Shown: positions 51,391 through 61,993, numbered from the stretch's first letter. The stretch is DNA of 64,000 nt from CALAED01 sp036555725 (GCA_036555725.1 DATBKU010000062.1:98781-162780); one strand, 5' to 3'. Notes: generated from the letters alone by a model not told the origin. A program made the numbers and translations.

Positions 51391-53553
51391 ATGCCGTCCC
51401 CGGCCAAGGACCGTGAGATCGCCGCCGAACAAGGTCATGTCGACGCGGCGTACGTACGGCTCGAGGAGATGCGCGCGGACGCTCAGCGCATGATCTTGGA
51501 AGGGTACCGGCAGGCCCTCGCGGGCACCAAAGGCTCGCTCGTCGACCGCGACGCCATGGTCTACCAGGCCGCGCTGCGTGCCCAGGCACTCGACATCGCC
51601 GACGACGGCCTGGTGTTCGGACGGCTCGACATGACCGGCGGCGAGGTGCGGTACATCGGCCGCATCGGCGTCCGCACCCGCGACCACGACTCCCTGGTGA
51701 TCGACTGGCGCGCGCCCGCCGCCGAGGCGTTCTACCAGGCCACGCCCGAGGACCCGCGCGAGGTGGTCCGGCGCCGCGTGCTGCACGCGAAGGGCCACCA
51801 GGTGGTCGACCTCGAGGACGACCTGCTCGACCCGTCCGCGGTCGACGGCCTCACGATCGTGGGCGACGGCGCGTTCCTGGCCTCGCTGGCCCGCACCCGC
51901 GACGGCACGATGCGCGACATCGTCGCCACCATCCAGCGCGAGCAGGACGAGGTGATCCGGGCGCCCGCCGACGCGACCGTGCTGGTCGGGGGCGGCCCGG
52001 GAACGGGGAAGACCGCCGTGGCTTTGCACCGAGTCGCGTACCTGCTCTTCCGGCACCAGCGGCGGTTCGGCGGCCGGGGGGTACTGATCGTCGGCCCCAA
52101 CCGGCGCTTCACGTCGTACATCGAGCGGGTGCTGCCGTCGCTCGGCGAGGGCGGTGCGACGCTCCGCTCGCTGGGTGACCTGGTCGAGGGCGTGGAGGCG
52201 GTCCGCCACGACCCGCCGGCCATGGCCCGGCTCAAGGGCGCCGAGTCCATGGTGGGCGTGCTGCGGCGGGCGGTGCACGCCACCCCGCCGGGCGCCCCGG
52301 AGGAACTGCGGGTCGTGTACCGCGGCGTGATCGTACGGCTGGACCAGGCCCGGCTCGAGCGGGTGCGGCGTGACGTGCACCGCCGCCGGGGCACCGCCAA
52401 CGGGGCGCGGCCGCGGGCGGCCGACATGCTCGCCGGGGCGCTGTGGGAGCGGTTCGAGGAGATCGGCGGGGCGGCCGACGCACCCGGCGCCAACCGCCGG
52501 GAGTTCGCCGACCACGTACGAGACCAGTTCGAGGGCTTTCTGGAGATGTGGTGGCCGATCCGCACCCCGGTCGAGGTGCTGCGCACGCTGTCCGACGTCG
52601 ACCGGCTGCGGCGCGCCGCGGGCCGCGACCTGCCGCGCGATCAGGTGGCGAAGCTGGCGGCGACCTTCGCGTCCGGGTCCCTGTCGTACCAGGACATCGC
52701 ACTGCTGGACGAGCTCGACGTGCTGCTCGGCGCCCCGCCCCGGCCGCCGCGCGACCCCGATGAGGAGGACGACCCGTTCGTCGTCGACGGGGTCAACCTG
52801 CTCACCGGCGAGGCGGCCGAGACGTGGCGACCCGGCCTCACCGAGCTGACCACCGCCATCGAGCGGATCGAGCGGGCCCGCCGGGTCGACGACGGGACGA
52901 CGATCTCTCGCGAGTACGCCCACATCGTCGTCGACGAGGCGCAGGACCTGTCGCCGATGCAGTGGCGCATGCTCGGCCGACGCGGGCGGCAGGCCACCTG
53001 GACCGTCGTCGCGGACCCGGCGCAGAGCGCATGGGAGGACCCGGAGGCCGCGAGCGCCGCGATGGACGAGTCACTCGGCCGCCGGGTCCGCAAGCAGTAC
53101 GAGCTCACCACGAACTACCGGAACTCGGTGGAGATCGCGGCGACGGCCGCCCGCGTGTTGCGGCTGGCGGTGCCCGGCGCCCGTCCGGCCCGGGCCGTCC
53201 GCGCGACGGGCTTCGAGCCCGTCGTACGGGTGGTCGCCGAGCCGGCCGACGAGGTCACCGGCACGGTCGTCGATCTGCTGGGCCAGGTCGAGGGCACGAT
53301 CGGCGTGATAGTTCCGGTCGGCTTCGTCCGTACCGACGCGAGCTGGGCCGACTTCCCCGATCGCGTGCAGGTGCTCGACGCGCTCGAGGTCAAGGGCCTG
53401 GAGTTCGACGCGGCGGTGATCGTGTCGCCCGAGCTGATCACCGCCCAGTCGCCGACCGGCCTGCGCACGCTGTACGTCGCCGTCTCGCGTGCCACGCAGC
53501 GCCTCACTGTGCTCACCGCCGATCCTGGCTGGCGCCAGACCCTGAGCGGCTGA
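51391..53553 (+). CDS. helD: HelD-type UvrD/Rep family ATPase (RNA polymerase recycling)
   Basis: This 720-residue protein has an N-terminal coiled coil (residues about 1-60, DREIAAEQGHVDAAYVRLEE) and the HelD-specific FGRLDMTGGEVRYIGRIGVR and VIDWRAPAAEAFYQATPEDP. UvrD-like motor motifs follow: GGGPGTGKTAVALHRVAYLL (K207), HIVVDEAQDLSPMQWRMLGR (D515), LTTNYRNSVEIAA and LYVAVSRATQRL. HelD enters the RNA polymerase channels and frees stalled polymerase; some actinobacterial forms give rifampicin tolerance. It is of the actinobacterial (class II) type by motif memory. GGGAG precedes the ATG at 51391. I saw no rifampicin-associated element in the 160-bp gap. Confidence 0.88.
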   Translation: MPSPAKDREIAAEQGHVDAAYVRLEEMRADAQRMILEGYRQALAGTKGSLVDRDAMVYQAALRAQALDIADDGLVFGRLDMTGGEVRYIGRIGVRTRDHDSLVIDWRAPAAEAFYQATPEDPREVVRRRVLHAKGHQVVDLEDDLLDPSAVDGLTIVGDGAFLASLARTRDGTMRDIVATIQREQDEVIRAPADATVLVGGGPGTGKTAVALHRVAYLLFRHQRRFGGRGVLIVGPNRRFTSYIERVLPSLGEGGATLRSLGDLVEGVEAVRHDPPAMARLKGAESMVGVLRRAVHATPPGAPEELRVVYRGVIVRLDQARLERVRRDVHRRRGTANGARPRAADMLAGALWERFEEIGGAADAPGANRREFADHVRDQFEGFLEMWWPIRTPVEVLRTLSDVDRLRRAAGRDLPRDQVAKLAATFASGSLSYQDIALLDELDVLLGAPPRPPRDPDEEDDPFVVDGVNLLTGEAAETWRPGLTELTTAIERIERARRVDDGTTISREYAHIVVDEAQDLSPMQWRMLGRRGRQATWTVVADPAQSAWEDPEAASAAMDESLGRRVRKQYELTTNYRNSVEIAATAARVLRLAVPGARPARAVRATGFEPVVRVVAEPADEVTGTVVDLLGQVEGTIGVIVPVGFVRTDASWADFPDRVQVLDALEVKGLEFDAAVIVSPELITAQSPTGLRTLYVAVSRATQRLTVLTADPGWRQTLSG

Positions 53554-53571
53554 CGGCCGGGCCCTCGGCCG
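53554..53571. terminator. possible bidirectional terminator hairpin
   Basis: CGGCCG (53554-53559) and CGGCCG (53566-53571) form a 6-bp stem with a 6-nt loop directly after the helD stop, between convergent genes. There is no T-tract, as is common in GC-rich actinomycetes. Confidence 0.35.
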
Positions 53572-53597
53572 CAATCGCGGTTGACGTCGATCTCTCC

Positions 53598-54464
53598 TTA
53601 TTTTGCTGAGCGGTTCAGTGATCGGCGGATCAGGATTTCGCCGTAGCCCGTACGGCCGCGGACCTCGGCTGTCTCGTCGGTGGGGGCGGGGGCGTCCGCG
53701 GCGTCGAGCGTGCTGTCCACGTGGCCGTGCTGCGAGCTGACGTCCAGCCAGACGGCGGTGCCTTCGGCGATCCCGAACTCGAGCCGGCCATAGGACGTCT
53801 CGGCGTTGATCGAGCCGCGCACCACCTCGCCGATCCGTACGGCGCCGTACGCGGTCTTGGCGGCGATGTCGGCCAGCGAACGGTCGACGGTGATACCGCC
53901 GGACGAGGTGTTCAGTCGCAGGTCGCCGATGGCCGTGCCGATCGTGATGCCGCCGTGCCCGTTCTTGACCACGCCGGTTCCATCGATCTCGTCGATCCGG
54001 ACCTCGCCGCCGGAGGTGGTGGCCTCGATGCGTTCGGCCGCCCGGCCCACCGTGATGCCGCCCCAATTGGTGTGCAGCCGGAGTCGTTCGCCCTGGTCGA
54101 GCCAGATGTCGCCGAAGGAGTTTTCGACCTCGGTTTCGCCGAGGCGCCCCTCACAGCGGACGTCCGCGTACTTCGTGTCCGCGTCGACGCGGGAGCCCGC
54201 CGGCAACTCGACCGTAACGACGACCGAGGGTCCCGCCCCGAACGACCACCATCGGGCCCTCACCTTCGGCGTCTTCACCAGCAGCCTGCCCTGGGCGTAC
54301 TCGACTTGTGTCTGTTCGGCCATGGTGACGTCGGCGCTCTCAGATGGGTTGCTCGGGCTGACGTCGACCACTGTGTCGGCGCGCTCGCTCGCCTTCACCC
54401 GGACGGCGCCGACCGGGACCTCGATGACGGCGAAGATCGGTTCTGGGGTTTCGAAAGTTGGCAT
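53598..54464 (-). CDS. DUF4097-type beta-helix/adhesin-like protein
   Basis: This 288-residue protein begins PTFETPEPIFAVIEVPVGAV and continues with repeated short beta strands (GGITVGRAAERIEATTSGGE, GGITIGTAIGDLRLNTSSGG, TAYGAVRIGEVVRGSINAET). This is the parallel beta-solenoid pattern of DUF4097. No signal peptide or catalytic motif was seen, and the function is unknown. The ATG at 54464 fits the family N-terminus. An ATG at 54527, 1 nt after the upstream stop, is a longer coupled alternative. In many actinomycetes this gene follows an RHH regulator, as it does here. Confidence 0.8.
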   Translation of the reverse strand: MPTFETPEPIFAVIEVPVGAVRVKASERADTVVDVSPSNPSESADVTMAEQTQVEYAQGRLLVKTPKVRARWWSFGAGPSVVVTVELPAGSRVDADTKYADVRCEGRLGETEVENSFGDIWLDQGERLRLHTNWGGITVGRAAERIEATTSGGEVRIDEIDGTGVVKNGHGGITIGTAIGDLRLNTSSGGITVDRSLADIAAKTAYGAVRIGEVVRGSINAETSYGRLEFGIAEGTAVWLDVSSQHGHVDSTLDAADAPAPTDETAEVRGRTGYGEILIRRSLNRSAK

Positions 54465-54528
54465 GGCGGTCGCATCCTGCCGGTCTGAAGGCTTCCGGGA
54501 TGTGGGGAGGTTGGAGTGGCGTCGCATG

Positions 54529-55107
54529 TCAGCGCACCCAGCCGGTGAAGCGTTTGCCGGTCTGCGGGCCGGCGCCGCGCCCACCTGACGGAGGCGCCTG
54601 GTCGCCGGGCATGACCGCGGCGGACACGACGCGGACGAGCCAGGCGTTGACGGAGAGCCCCGCCCGCTTGGCCGCCTCGTCGATGCGCGGCTTGAGGTGC
54701 TCCGGGAGACGGAGCGTGATCCGCGCCGTGCCCCCATCGTCGCCCGCCTCCGGCTCCTCGCCGGCGGCCGGCCGCACACCCATCGCCACCTCGATGCTGC
54801 TGACCAGCGCATTCCGGAGGCTGGGCTGGGACGCCCCGGCCTCGTGCTCATACGACTCGTCGGCCGGGGGCGGCGTCACCACGAACTGCGGGTCGCGCCC
54901 ACGCAGCCGTACCTCCACCGAGCCGGGTGCGAGGTCGCGGGTGATCTCGTCGGCGGCGGCGGACAGCGCCTCCAGCAAAGCGAGTCGGGCTGCCGCCTCG
55001 AGCGGTGCGCTCAGCCGCTCGGCCAGCGCACGGGCTTCATCGCCGCCGGCCTCGGCGGCCACCGCCAGCCCGCGGCGGAGGTTGTCGACGTAGGTCGTGA
55101 GATCCAT
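54529..55107 (-). CDS. ribbon-helix-helix (HicB-like) regulator
   Basis: This 192-residue protein has an N-terminal helical part (residues 1-60), an acidic middle, and a C-terminal ribbon-helix-helix (127-165: ARITLRLPEHLKPRIDEAAK, GLSVNAWLVRVVSAAV). This DNA-binding fold is found in HicB-type antitoxins and Arc-like repressors. No HicA toxin is nearby; the partner is the DUF4097 gene 64 bp downstream. Direct repeats over the promoter suggest autoregulation. GGAGG lies very close to the ATG. Confidence 0.78.
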   Translation of the reverse strand: MDLTTYVDNLRRGLAVAAEAGGDEARALAERLSAPLEAAARLALLEALSAAADEITRDLAPGSVEVRLRGRDPQFVVTPPPADESYEHEAGASQPSLRNALVSSIEVAMGVRPAAGEEPEAGDDGGTARITLRLPEHLKPRIDEAAKRAGLSVNAWLVRVVSAAVMPGDQAPPSGGRGAGPQTGKRFTGWVR

Positions 55108-55120
55108 GCCTCCACTCTGA

Positions 55121-55154
55121 CATCACTTTGACGTCATTGCATCAACTTTGCGTC
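55121..55154. promoter_or_regulatory. direct-repeat operator upstream of the RHH regulator
   Basis: CATCACTTTGACGTC (55121-55135) and CATCAACTTTGCGTC (55140-55154) are near-identical 15-bp direct repeats 19 bp apart, just before the RHH gene start. The first includes the start of the palindrome TGACGTCA (55129-55136). RHH proteins typically bind such repeated short sites. Confidence 0.6.
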
Positions 55155-55210
55155 GCCGTGATGCGGGCATGGCACCCGCTCACGCACGGCGTGAGCAGGC
55201 AGGAGAGTCG

Positions 55211-56086
55211 TCAGACGATGGGGGGACGGCCCATCCGGGTCATGTCCCAGACCGTGCTCCAGTGAATCGGGCGGCGCGTCCCCGCGGGCTTGCGCCAGCC
55301 CTCCACGAATCCCTTGAACCACGCCCGCAGCGCCTTCGGGCGGCGCTCGCGCAGCACCGTGATCGCCATCCACACGCCCAGATAGACGGGCACGAGCGGC
55401 CACGGCAGGTTGCGCCGGGCCAGCCAGACCCGGTTGCGCGCGTTGTAGCGGTAGAACAGCTCGTGCCGGGTGGGCAGCACCGCCGGGTGGAACATCACGG
55501 CCGAGGCGTCGTACTCGATGTGGTAGCCGGCGTCGAGGACCTTCCAGGCCAGGTCGGTCTCCTCATGGGCGTAGAAGAACCGCTCGGGCAGCCCGCCCGC
55601 GGCGTCGAAGGCCGCCCGCCGGACCGCGCAGGCCCCGCCGAGAAAGGTCGTGACCTCCGAGGACCGCTCCGGGTCGCCGGCGCGCAGCCGGGGCACGTGC
55701 CGCCGCTCCCCCGGCCCGCCGTCGGGGTCGCGGACCCGGAACGAGACGATCCCCAGCTTGGGATCGGCCGCGAACCGGTCCCGCAGGTAGGTGCCGAGCC
55801 GCGTCGACCGGTACCAGCCGTCGTCGTCGAGGAACAGCACCACGTCGCCGGAGGACGCCGCCACGCCCCGGTTGCGGCCCGCCGGGATGCCCACGTTCTT
55901 CGGCAGCCGTACGATCCGGACCCGCTCGTCGATGGCGTACGGCGAGCCGGCCGACAGCGGGTCGGCGCCGTTGCCGACGAGGACGACCTCGACGTCGACG
56001 TGCTCCTGACCGAGGGCGCTGCCGATCGCCCGGTCCAGCTCAGCGGGCCGGTTGCCCATGGTCAGCACCACCGCCGACAGCTTCAC
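55211..56086 (-). CDS. glycosyltransferase family 2 (rhamnosyl/galactofuranosyl-type)
   Basis: This 291-residue GT2 enzyme has KLSAVVLTMGNRPAELDRAI, VLVGNGADPL, GIPAGRNRGVAASSGDVVLF, then LDDDGWY (DxD metal site) and FFYAHEETDLAWKVLDAGYH. The HEETDL motif is shared with rhamnosyl and galactofuranosyl transferases acting on lipid-linked glycans. It is the last gene of the six-gene - strand operon, 16 bp after the CDP-alcohol phosphatidyltransferase, so it may glycosylate that operon's phosphopolyol product. The 103 bp beyond its stop hold only the RHH operator. Confidence 0.87.
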   Translation of the reverse strand: MKLSAVVLTMGNRPAELDRAIGSALGQEHVDVEVVLVGNGADPLSAGSPYAIDERVRIVRLPKNVGIPAGRNRGVAASSGDVVLFLDDDGWYRSTRLGTYLRDRFAADPKLGIVSFRVRDPDGGPGERRHVPRLRAGDPERSSEVTTFLGGACAVRRAAFDAAGGLPERFFYAHEETDLAWKVLDAGYHIEYDASAVMFHPAVLPTRHELFYRYNARNRVWLARRNLPWPLVPVYLGVWMAITVLRERRPKALRAWFKGFVEGWRKPAGTRRPIHWSTVWDMTRMGRPPIV

Positions 56087-56102
56087 CAGCGCAGCCTCTT
56101 CA

Positions 56103-56903
56103 CTACTTCAGCCTCCGCGAGGCAAGGATGCTGACGAGGTGCAGCAGGGTCTGCAGTGCGGCGACGACGGCGACCGCGACGACCAGCACCCGAGTGGCCG
56201 TCAAGCCGCCGCGCAGGTAGTCGATCACGGCGGCGAGCAGGATCAGCAGGGACAGTTCGACGGCGCCGATGATCCGGTGGAAGCGCAGCATCGAGGCGGC
56301 CTGCCGGGCCAGCGCCAGGCCGGTCGATTGGGGCCGCAGCGCCCGGTCGCCCTCGGCCGGGTCGGCGGGCAGCCCCGACTTGGCCCTGGCCACCACGACA
56401 TTGTCGGTCTCCGCCTTGATCAGGACCGCGCCCAGCGCGGCGACCAGGCCGAGCTCGGCCCACCCGCCCGACTCCCACGCGCCCTGGGCCCGGTAGCCCA
56501 GCCCGACCAGCAGCGCGACCTCCGACAGGTAGTGGCCGATCCGGTCGAGGTAGACGCCGATGATCGAGGTGCGGCCGGTGAACCGGGCCACCTCCCCGTC
56601 CGAGCAGTCCAGCAGCAGGTATACCTGGATCAGCAGCGCGCCGGCGAGCGCGCCGATCAGCCAGGCCACTCCGCCGAGCGGCAGCGCCACCAAGAGGCCG
56701 CCGAGCATCCCGCACAGGACCATCAGGACGGTGAGGTGGTTCGCGGCGAACCCGATCCGGATGAACAGCCAGGAGAAGTACGGCGAGATCGACCGCATGT
56801 AGAGCCGGCCGGCCCAGTGCTCCTCGTTGCGGCGGTCGGTCAACCCCGGAGGCTGGCCGCCCACCCGCACCTCGGCGACCGTCGGGGGTTTGCGTGCCGC
56901 CAT
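56103..56903 (-). CDS. CDP-alcohol phosphatidyltransferase family protein with D-to-H change in the catalytic motif
   Basis: This 266-residue protein has about six membrane helices. The CDP-alcohol phosphatidyltransferase signature is present with exact spacing: D99, D102, G103, A106, R107, G116, D120 (LLLDCSDGEVARFTG, then GVYLDRIGHYL). However the fourth acidic residue, normally the catalytic base, is H124. The family swaps the CMP of a CDP-alcohol for another alcohol in the membrane. The substitution may alter the acceptor or mark a distinct subfamily. The ATG follows the upstream dehydrogenase stop by 1 nt, so they are co-translated. Confidence 0.85.
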   Translation of the reverse strand: MAARKPPTVAEVRVGGQPPGLTDRRNEEHWAGRLYMRSISPYFSWLFIRIGFAANHLTVLMVLCGMLGGLLVALPLGGVAWLIGALAGALLIQVYLLLDCSDGEVARFTGRTSIIGVYLDRIGHYLSEVALLVGLGYRAQGAWESGGWAELGLVAALGAVLIKAETDNVVVARAKSGLPADPAEGDRALRPQSTGLALARQAASMLRFHRIIGAVELSLLILLAAVIDYLRGGLTATRVLVVAVAVVAALQTLLHLVSILASRRLK

Positions 56904-56904
56904 A

Positions 56905-57978
56905 TCAGTGTCCGATCACCCTTGTGTACTCGGCGACCGCCTTCAGCGCGGCGGGCTCGTCGAGACCCAGATGTTCCAAGATCGTGTACCGGCCGGGCCG
57001 GGTCTGCGGCGCGAAGACGACGGCCTTGGCGAACTGCTCGTCGCTGAGCCCGATGTCCGCCGGCGCCAGCGGCAGCCGGTGCCGAGCCAGGCAGTTTGCC
57101 ACCGTACGGGCCCGTTCCTGGTCCTCGCCCAGGAACTCGTACCGCAGGAAGAAGCAGAACGCGGCGCCGATGCCGGCCAGCTCGCCATGGTTGGCGGTAC
57201 CGGGGTAGAGCTGGTCGATCGCGTGCAGGATCTCGTGGTCGCCGCCACTGGACGGCCGGGACGAACCGGCGAACGACATCGCCATTCCCGACAGCACCAG
57301 TCCCTCGGCGAGCACCGTCAGGAACCGGTCGGACTCGATCGACGCCGGCTGGTAGATCAACGCCTCGGCGGCGTTGCGGGCGAGGGTCAGCGCCATCCGG
57401 TCGATCGGGTCGCCCTGCTCGCGGTGGGACAGCTCCCAGTCCTCGACCGCGGACAGGTTGCTGAGCACGTCGCCCACGCCGGACCGGACCAGCCGTTCCG
57501 GGGCGGCCCGCACGTAGTCGAGGTCGACGATCATGGCGAGCGGCATGGCCACCCCGAACGAGCCCTTGCCCTTCTCGTGCTCCAGCGAGGCGACCGGCGA
57601 GCAAATGCCATCGTGGGACAGGTTGGTGGCCACCGAGACCATCGGGATGCCGGCCAGCGTCGCGGCGTACTTGGTCGCGTCGATCGTCCGGCCGCCGCCG
57701 ATGCCGACCACGGCCTCGTACGACCCCCCACGAAGCTGCGAGCCGAGTTGTACGGCCGCGTCGACCGAGGCGCCCTCGACCCGGAAGACCTCGCAGTCCT
57801 GCAGGGTCGGCCGGACGTGCTCGGCGATCTGGTCGCCCTGGCCGAGCCCGACGGCGACGGCCACCCGGCCCTCCGTGGCGATCCGCCGGTCGGCCAGCAG
57901 CTCGCCCAGCGCCGCGATGGCGCCGCGCCGCACGTCGATCGACAGCGGCGCGGTGAGCATCCGGGCGAGGAGAGGCAT
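56905..57978 (-). CDS. glycerol-1-phosphate dehydrogenase-like enzyme (iron-containing alcohol dehydrogenase fold)
   Basis: This 357-residue protein matches the sn-glycerol-1-phosphate dehydrogenase (EgsA/AraM) group: VVGIGGGRTIDATKYAATLA (NAD(P) loop), SHDGICSPVAS, RSGVGDVLSNLSAVEDWELS, LSGMAMSFAGSSRPSSGGDH and TANHGELAGIGAAFCFFLRY. Probable metal ligands are D170, H248 and H264. G1PDH reduces dihydroxyacetone phosphate to glycerol-1-phosphate, the archaeal stereoisomer; in Bacillus AraM makes the precursor of archaeal-type ether lipids. Here the neighbours suggest a CDP-activated head group instead. The ATG overlaps the upstream stop (TGATG). Confidence 0.85.
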   Translation of the reverse strand: MPLLARMLTAPLSIDVRRGAIAALGELLADRRIATEGRVAVAVGLGQGDQIAEHVRPTLQDCEVFRVEGASVDAAVQLGSQLRGGSYEAVVGIGGGRTIDATKYAATLAGIPMVSVATNLSHDGICSPVASLEHEKGKGSFGVAMPLAMIVDLDYVRAAPERLVRSGVGDVLSNLSAVEDWELSHREQGDPIDRMALTLARNAAEALIYQPASIESDRFLTVLAEGLVLSGMAMSFAGSSRPSSGGDHEILHAIDQLYPGTANHGELAGIGAAFCFFLRYEFLGEDQERARTVANCLARHRLPLAPADIGLSDEQFAKAVVFAPQTRPGRYTILEHLGLDEPAALKAVAEYTRVIGH

Positions 57979-58709
57979 CAATACCCCTTGGCGATGCGGC
58001 GGGCCTGCTCGAGGTCGTCGTGGTTGTCGACCTCGACCCAGTCGACGGCGCCGATCGGAGCGACCGCGATCTGGCCGCCGCGGTCCACCAGTTCCTGGTA
58101 GCCGTCCTCGTAGTACAGATCCGGGTTGCCGCGCCAGGTCGCCGCCAGCGCGTCGGCCAGCGGCACCGCGGCGGCGGGCTCGATGAGGGTGGCGCCGATG
58201 TACTCGCCGTACGCCTGGGCCGGGTCCATGAGCTTGGTGATCCGCGCCAGCCGCCCGTCGGCGTCGAGCGTGACCTTCATCTCCTCGTCGGCGAGTGTTT
58301 TCACGTTGTCCACCGCGAGCAGGATGTCCGGGCCTCGTCCCGACAATAGGGTCTTCTCGACGCTCACCGGATGAACCGTATCGCCGTTGACCATCAGGAC
58401 GCCCTTGGCAAAGTGATCTCGAGCCAGCCACATGGAGTAGGCGTTGTTCCACTCCTCGGCCTTGTCGTTGTGCACAAGGGTGAGGGAGACACCGTACTTG
58501 GTCTCCAGGGCCGGCTTCCGCTCCTCGACCGCCTCGGCGCGGTAGCCGACGACGATGACCACGTCGGTCAGTCCGACCTGAGCGAGGTTCCCCAAGGCGA
58601 TGTCGAGGATACTGGTCTCGCCGTCCACGGGGACCAGTGCCTTGGGGAGCGTGTCAGTGTACGGCCGCAGGCGGCGCCCGGCGCCGGCCGCGAGCACCAT
58701 GCCGATCAT
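57978..58709 (-). CDS. sugar/polyol-phosphate nucleotidyltransferase (phosphocholine cytidylyltransferase-like)
   Basis: This 243-residue protein has the nucleotidyltransferase signature GMVLAAGAGRRLRPYTDTLP followed by KALVPV, then VIVVGYRAEAVEERKP, NNAYSMWLARDHF and VLMVNGDTVHP (metal aspartate). The NNAYSMW segment is typical of LicC-like CTP:phosphocholine and related cytidylyltransferases. In this operon it would activate a phosphopolyol, possibly glycerol-1-phosphate, as the CDP derivative. The start overlaps the upstream stop (ATGA) and it runs into the dehydrogenase gene. Confidence 0.85.
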   Translation of the reverse strand: MIGMVLAAGAGRRLRPYTDTLPKALVPVDGETSILDIALGNLAQVGLTDVVIVVGYRAEAVEERKPALETKYGVSLTLVHNDKAEEWNNAYSMWLARDHFAKGVLMVNGDTVHPVSVEKTLLSGRGPDILLAVDNVKTLADEEMKVTLDADGRLARITKLMDPAQAYGEYIGATLIEPAAAVPLADALAATWRGNPDLYYEDGYQELVDRGGQIAVAPIGAVDWVEVDNHDDLEQARRIAKGY

Positions 58710-59358
58710 GATCCTGCTTCCTCCTCGTCCTCGAGGTTGACCATCGTGCCCTCGCCGCGTCCGGTGCGCGTCCAGGTAAGGACGCTCTCCACGCCGAACA
58801 GCACGCCAAGATAGGCGGCCAGGGCGGCGTACGCCAGTGGGGTGTACCCGGCGAAAGCCGCCAAGGCTACTACGAGCATCCGGCCGTCCCAGCCGAGGCC
58901 CGCCCGGAACATCCATTCCTGTGGCCAGAGCTTCTGCCGGGTGCGGTAGACCGTGTCGTAGTGGTGGTACGCGAGCACCGCGATCAACACGTAGATCAAC
59001 GGCTCCGAGACGCCCTGCGCGAAGCCCAGGGCGGCCAAGTAACCATACTCGATCGCCCGCATGATGGGCGGTACGAGCCAGTCAAGCGGGCCGTCGTGGG
59101 GATGGCTCGACGACGGACCGGTCAGCAGCAGCGCGACCAACGGCACGAACAGCGCGGGGCCGGTCTGGCCCGCGGCGCCGGCCAGCACCAGCACCACGGT
59201 GATCGCGGCGGCCACCAGGGCGGGCGCCAGCGGCGGCAGCATCCCGTGCGCCGGCCGGCCCAGGGTCTGCGCGATCCACCCGTCGTCGCGGTAGGCCACC
59301 AGGCGGCTGCCGTGGTAGGCGGCCGGGTCGTGCGCGCCGGGTCGGGCAGTAGTGGTCA

Positions 59359-59359
<1 letters not shown>
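58706..59359 (-). CDS. DUF5941-like multi-pass membrane protein
   Basis: This 217-residue protein has about five membrane helices (around residues 50-110 and 150-195) and a conserved-looking loop YHHYDTVYRTRQKLWPQEWM. I recall this as the DUF5941 domain, usually fused to a nucleotidyltransferase/CDP-alcohol phosphatidyltransferase protein; here it is a separate gene right after one. The function is unknown. The ATG overlaps the stop of the fusion gene (TAATG) and its own stop overlaps the next start (ATGA), so it is embedded in the operon. Confidence 0.65.
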
Positions 59360-61038
<1,679 letters not shown>

Positions 61039-61092
61039 CGACGCCCTCCGAACGTCAGGACCGCCGGGCTCCAGCGCCCTAGCCTGAGACAC

Positions 61093-61123
61093 GTGACCAA
61101 CGCGACAGGGTCCTGATTAGGCT
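61093..61123 (+). promoter_or_regulatory. promoter of the IspD/TarI-like gene (-35 GTGACC, -10 TAGGCT; leaderless)
   Basis: TAGGCT (61118-61123) ends 6 nt before the ATG at 61130, and GTGACC (61093-61098) lies 19 bp upstream of it. No ribosome site is present. It is the clearest full promoter among the leaderless group. Confidence 0.55.
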
Positions 61124-61129
61124 TTTCGA

Positions 61130-61903
61130 ATGCACCGCACAGGACAAGATCAAGGCCGCGAGTGTTCCCACAGCGTAGCGGTTCGTGTCGGTTCGGAAGC
61201 GGGCGTCGCCATCACGAAGGTCGCCGTTGTGCTCGCCGGCGGCACCGGGCAACGCGTCGGCGGGGCGACGCCGAAGCAGCTGATCGAAGTGGCCGGCCGG
61301 CCGATCCTGTCGTACGCCATCGAGGCCTTCGAGAACGCCGCCGGCATCGATGAGATCCTCGTCGTGATGGCCGCCGGGCACGAGGCCGCCGCGGCCGCGA
61401 TCGCCCGTCCGTTCAGCAAGGTCAAGGCGGTGCTCTCCGGCGGTGACACCCGTACCGAATCGACGCTGCGGGCCCTGGAGGCGCTCCGCGCGGCACCTGA
61501 CCACACGCATGTCCTGTTCCACGACGCCGCCCGCCCGTTCGTCGACCAGACCGTAATCGGCGGCTGCCTCGCCGCGCTGGAGTCGTACGAGGCGGTCGCG
61601 GTGGCCGTGCCCACCTCCGACACGATCGTCGAGATCGCCGACGACCAGGTGGTCGCGATGCCGTCCCGCGACTCCCTGCGCCGGTTCCAGACTCCGCAGG
61701 GGTTCCGGCTCGGCACACTGCGCAAGGCGTACGAGCTGGCGCTCGCCGACGAGTCATTCACCGCCACCGACGACTGCGGCGTGGTGCACCGCTACCTGCC
61801 GAACGTGCCGATCCGGGTCGTGCCGGGCAACGAGCACAACCTCAAGGTCACCCACCCGCTCGACCTGGTGATCGCCGAAAACCTCGCCGCCCGCGCCCGA
61901 TAG
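61130..61903 (+). CDS. ispD: IspD/TarI-type cytidylyltransferase
   Basis: This 257-residue protein has the core VAVVLAGGTGQRVGGATPKQ, LFHDAARPFV, VAVPTSDTIVEI, RRFQTPQGFRL and ATDDCGVVHRY. That is the CTP-binding fold of IspD (methylerythritol 4-phosphate) and of TarI (ribitol-5-phosphate). The family position cannot be settled by eye; a polymer gene neighbourhood and no adjacent ispF favour a TarI-like role. The first 28 residues precede the domain; no ATG, GTG or TTG lies between, and the -10 supports the ATG at 61130. Confidence 0.82.
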   Translation: MHRTGQDQGRECSHSVAVRVGSEAGVAITKVAVVLAGGTGQRVGGATPKQLIEVAGRPILSYAIEAFENAAGIDEILVVMAAGHEAAAAAIARPFSKVKAVLSGGDTRTESTLRALEALRAAPDHTHVLFHDAARPFVDQTVIGGCLAALESYEAVAVAVPTSDTIVEIADDQVVAMPSRDSLRRFQTPQGFRLGTLRKAYELALADESFTATDDCGVVHRYLPNVPIRVVPGNEHNLKVTHPLDLVIAENLAARAR

Positions 61904-61993
61904 CGGTTCGCCCGCACGCTTCACCCGCAGCGGAGGATGCCGGGGCCCCCGCGAGTGCGGACCGTGGCGGAAGACATCTGCGGGGGTGAGCCG

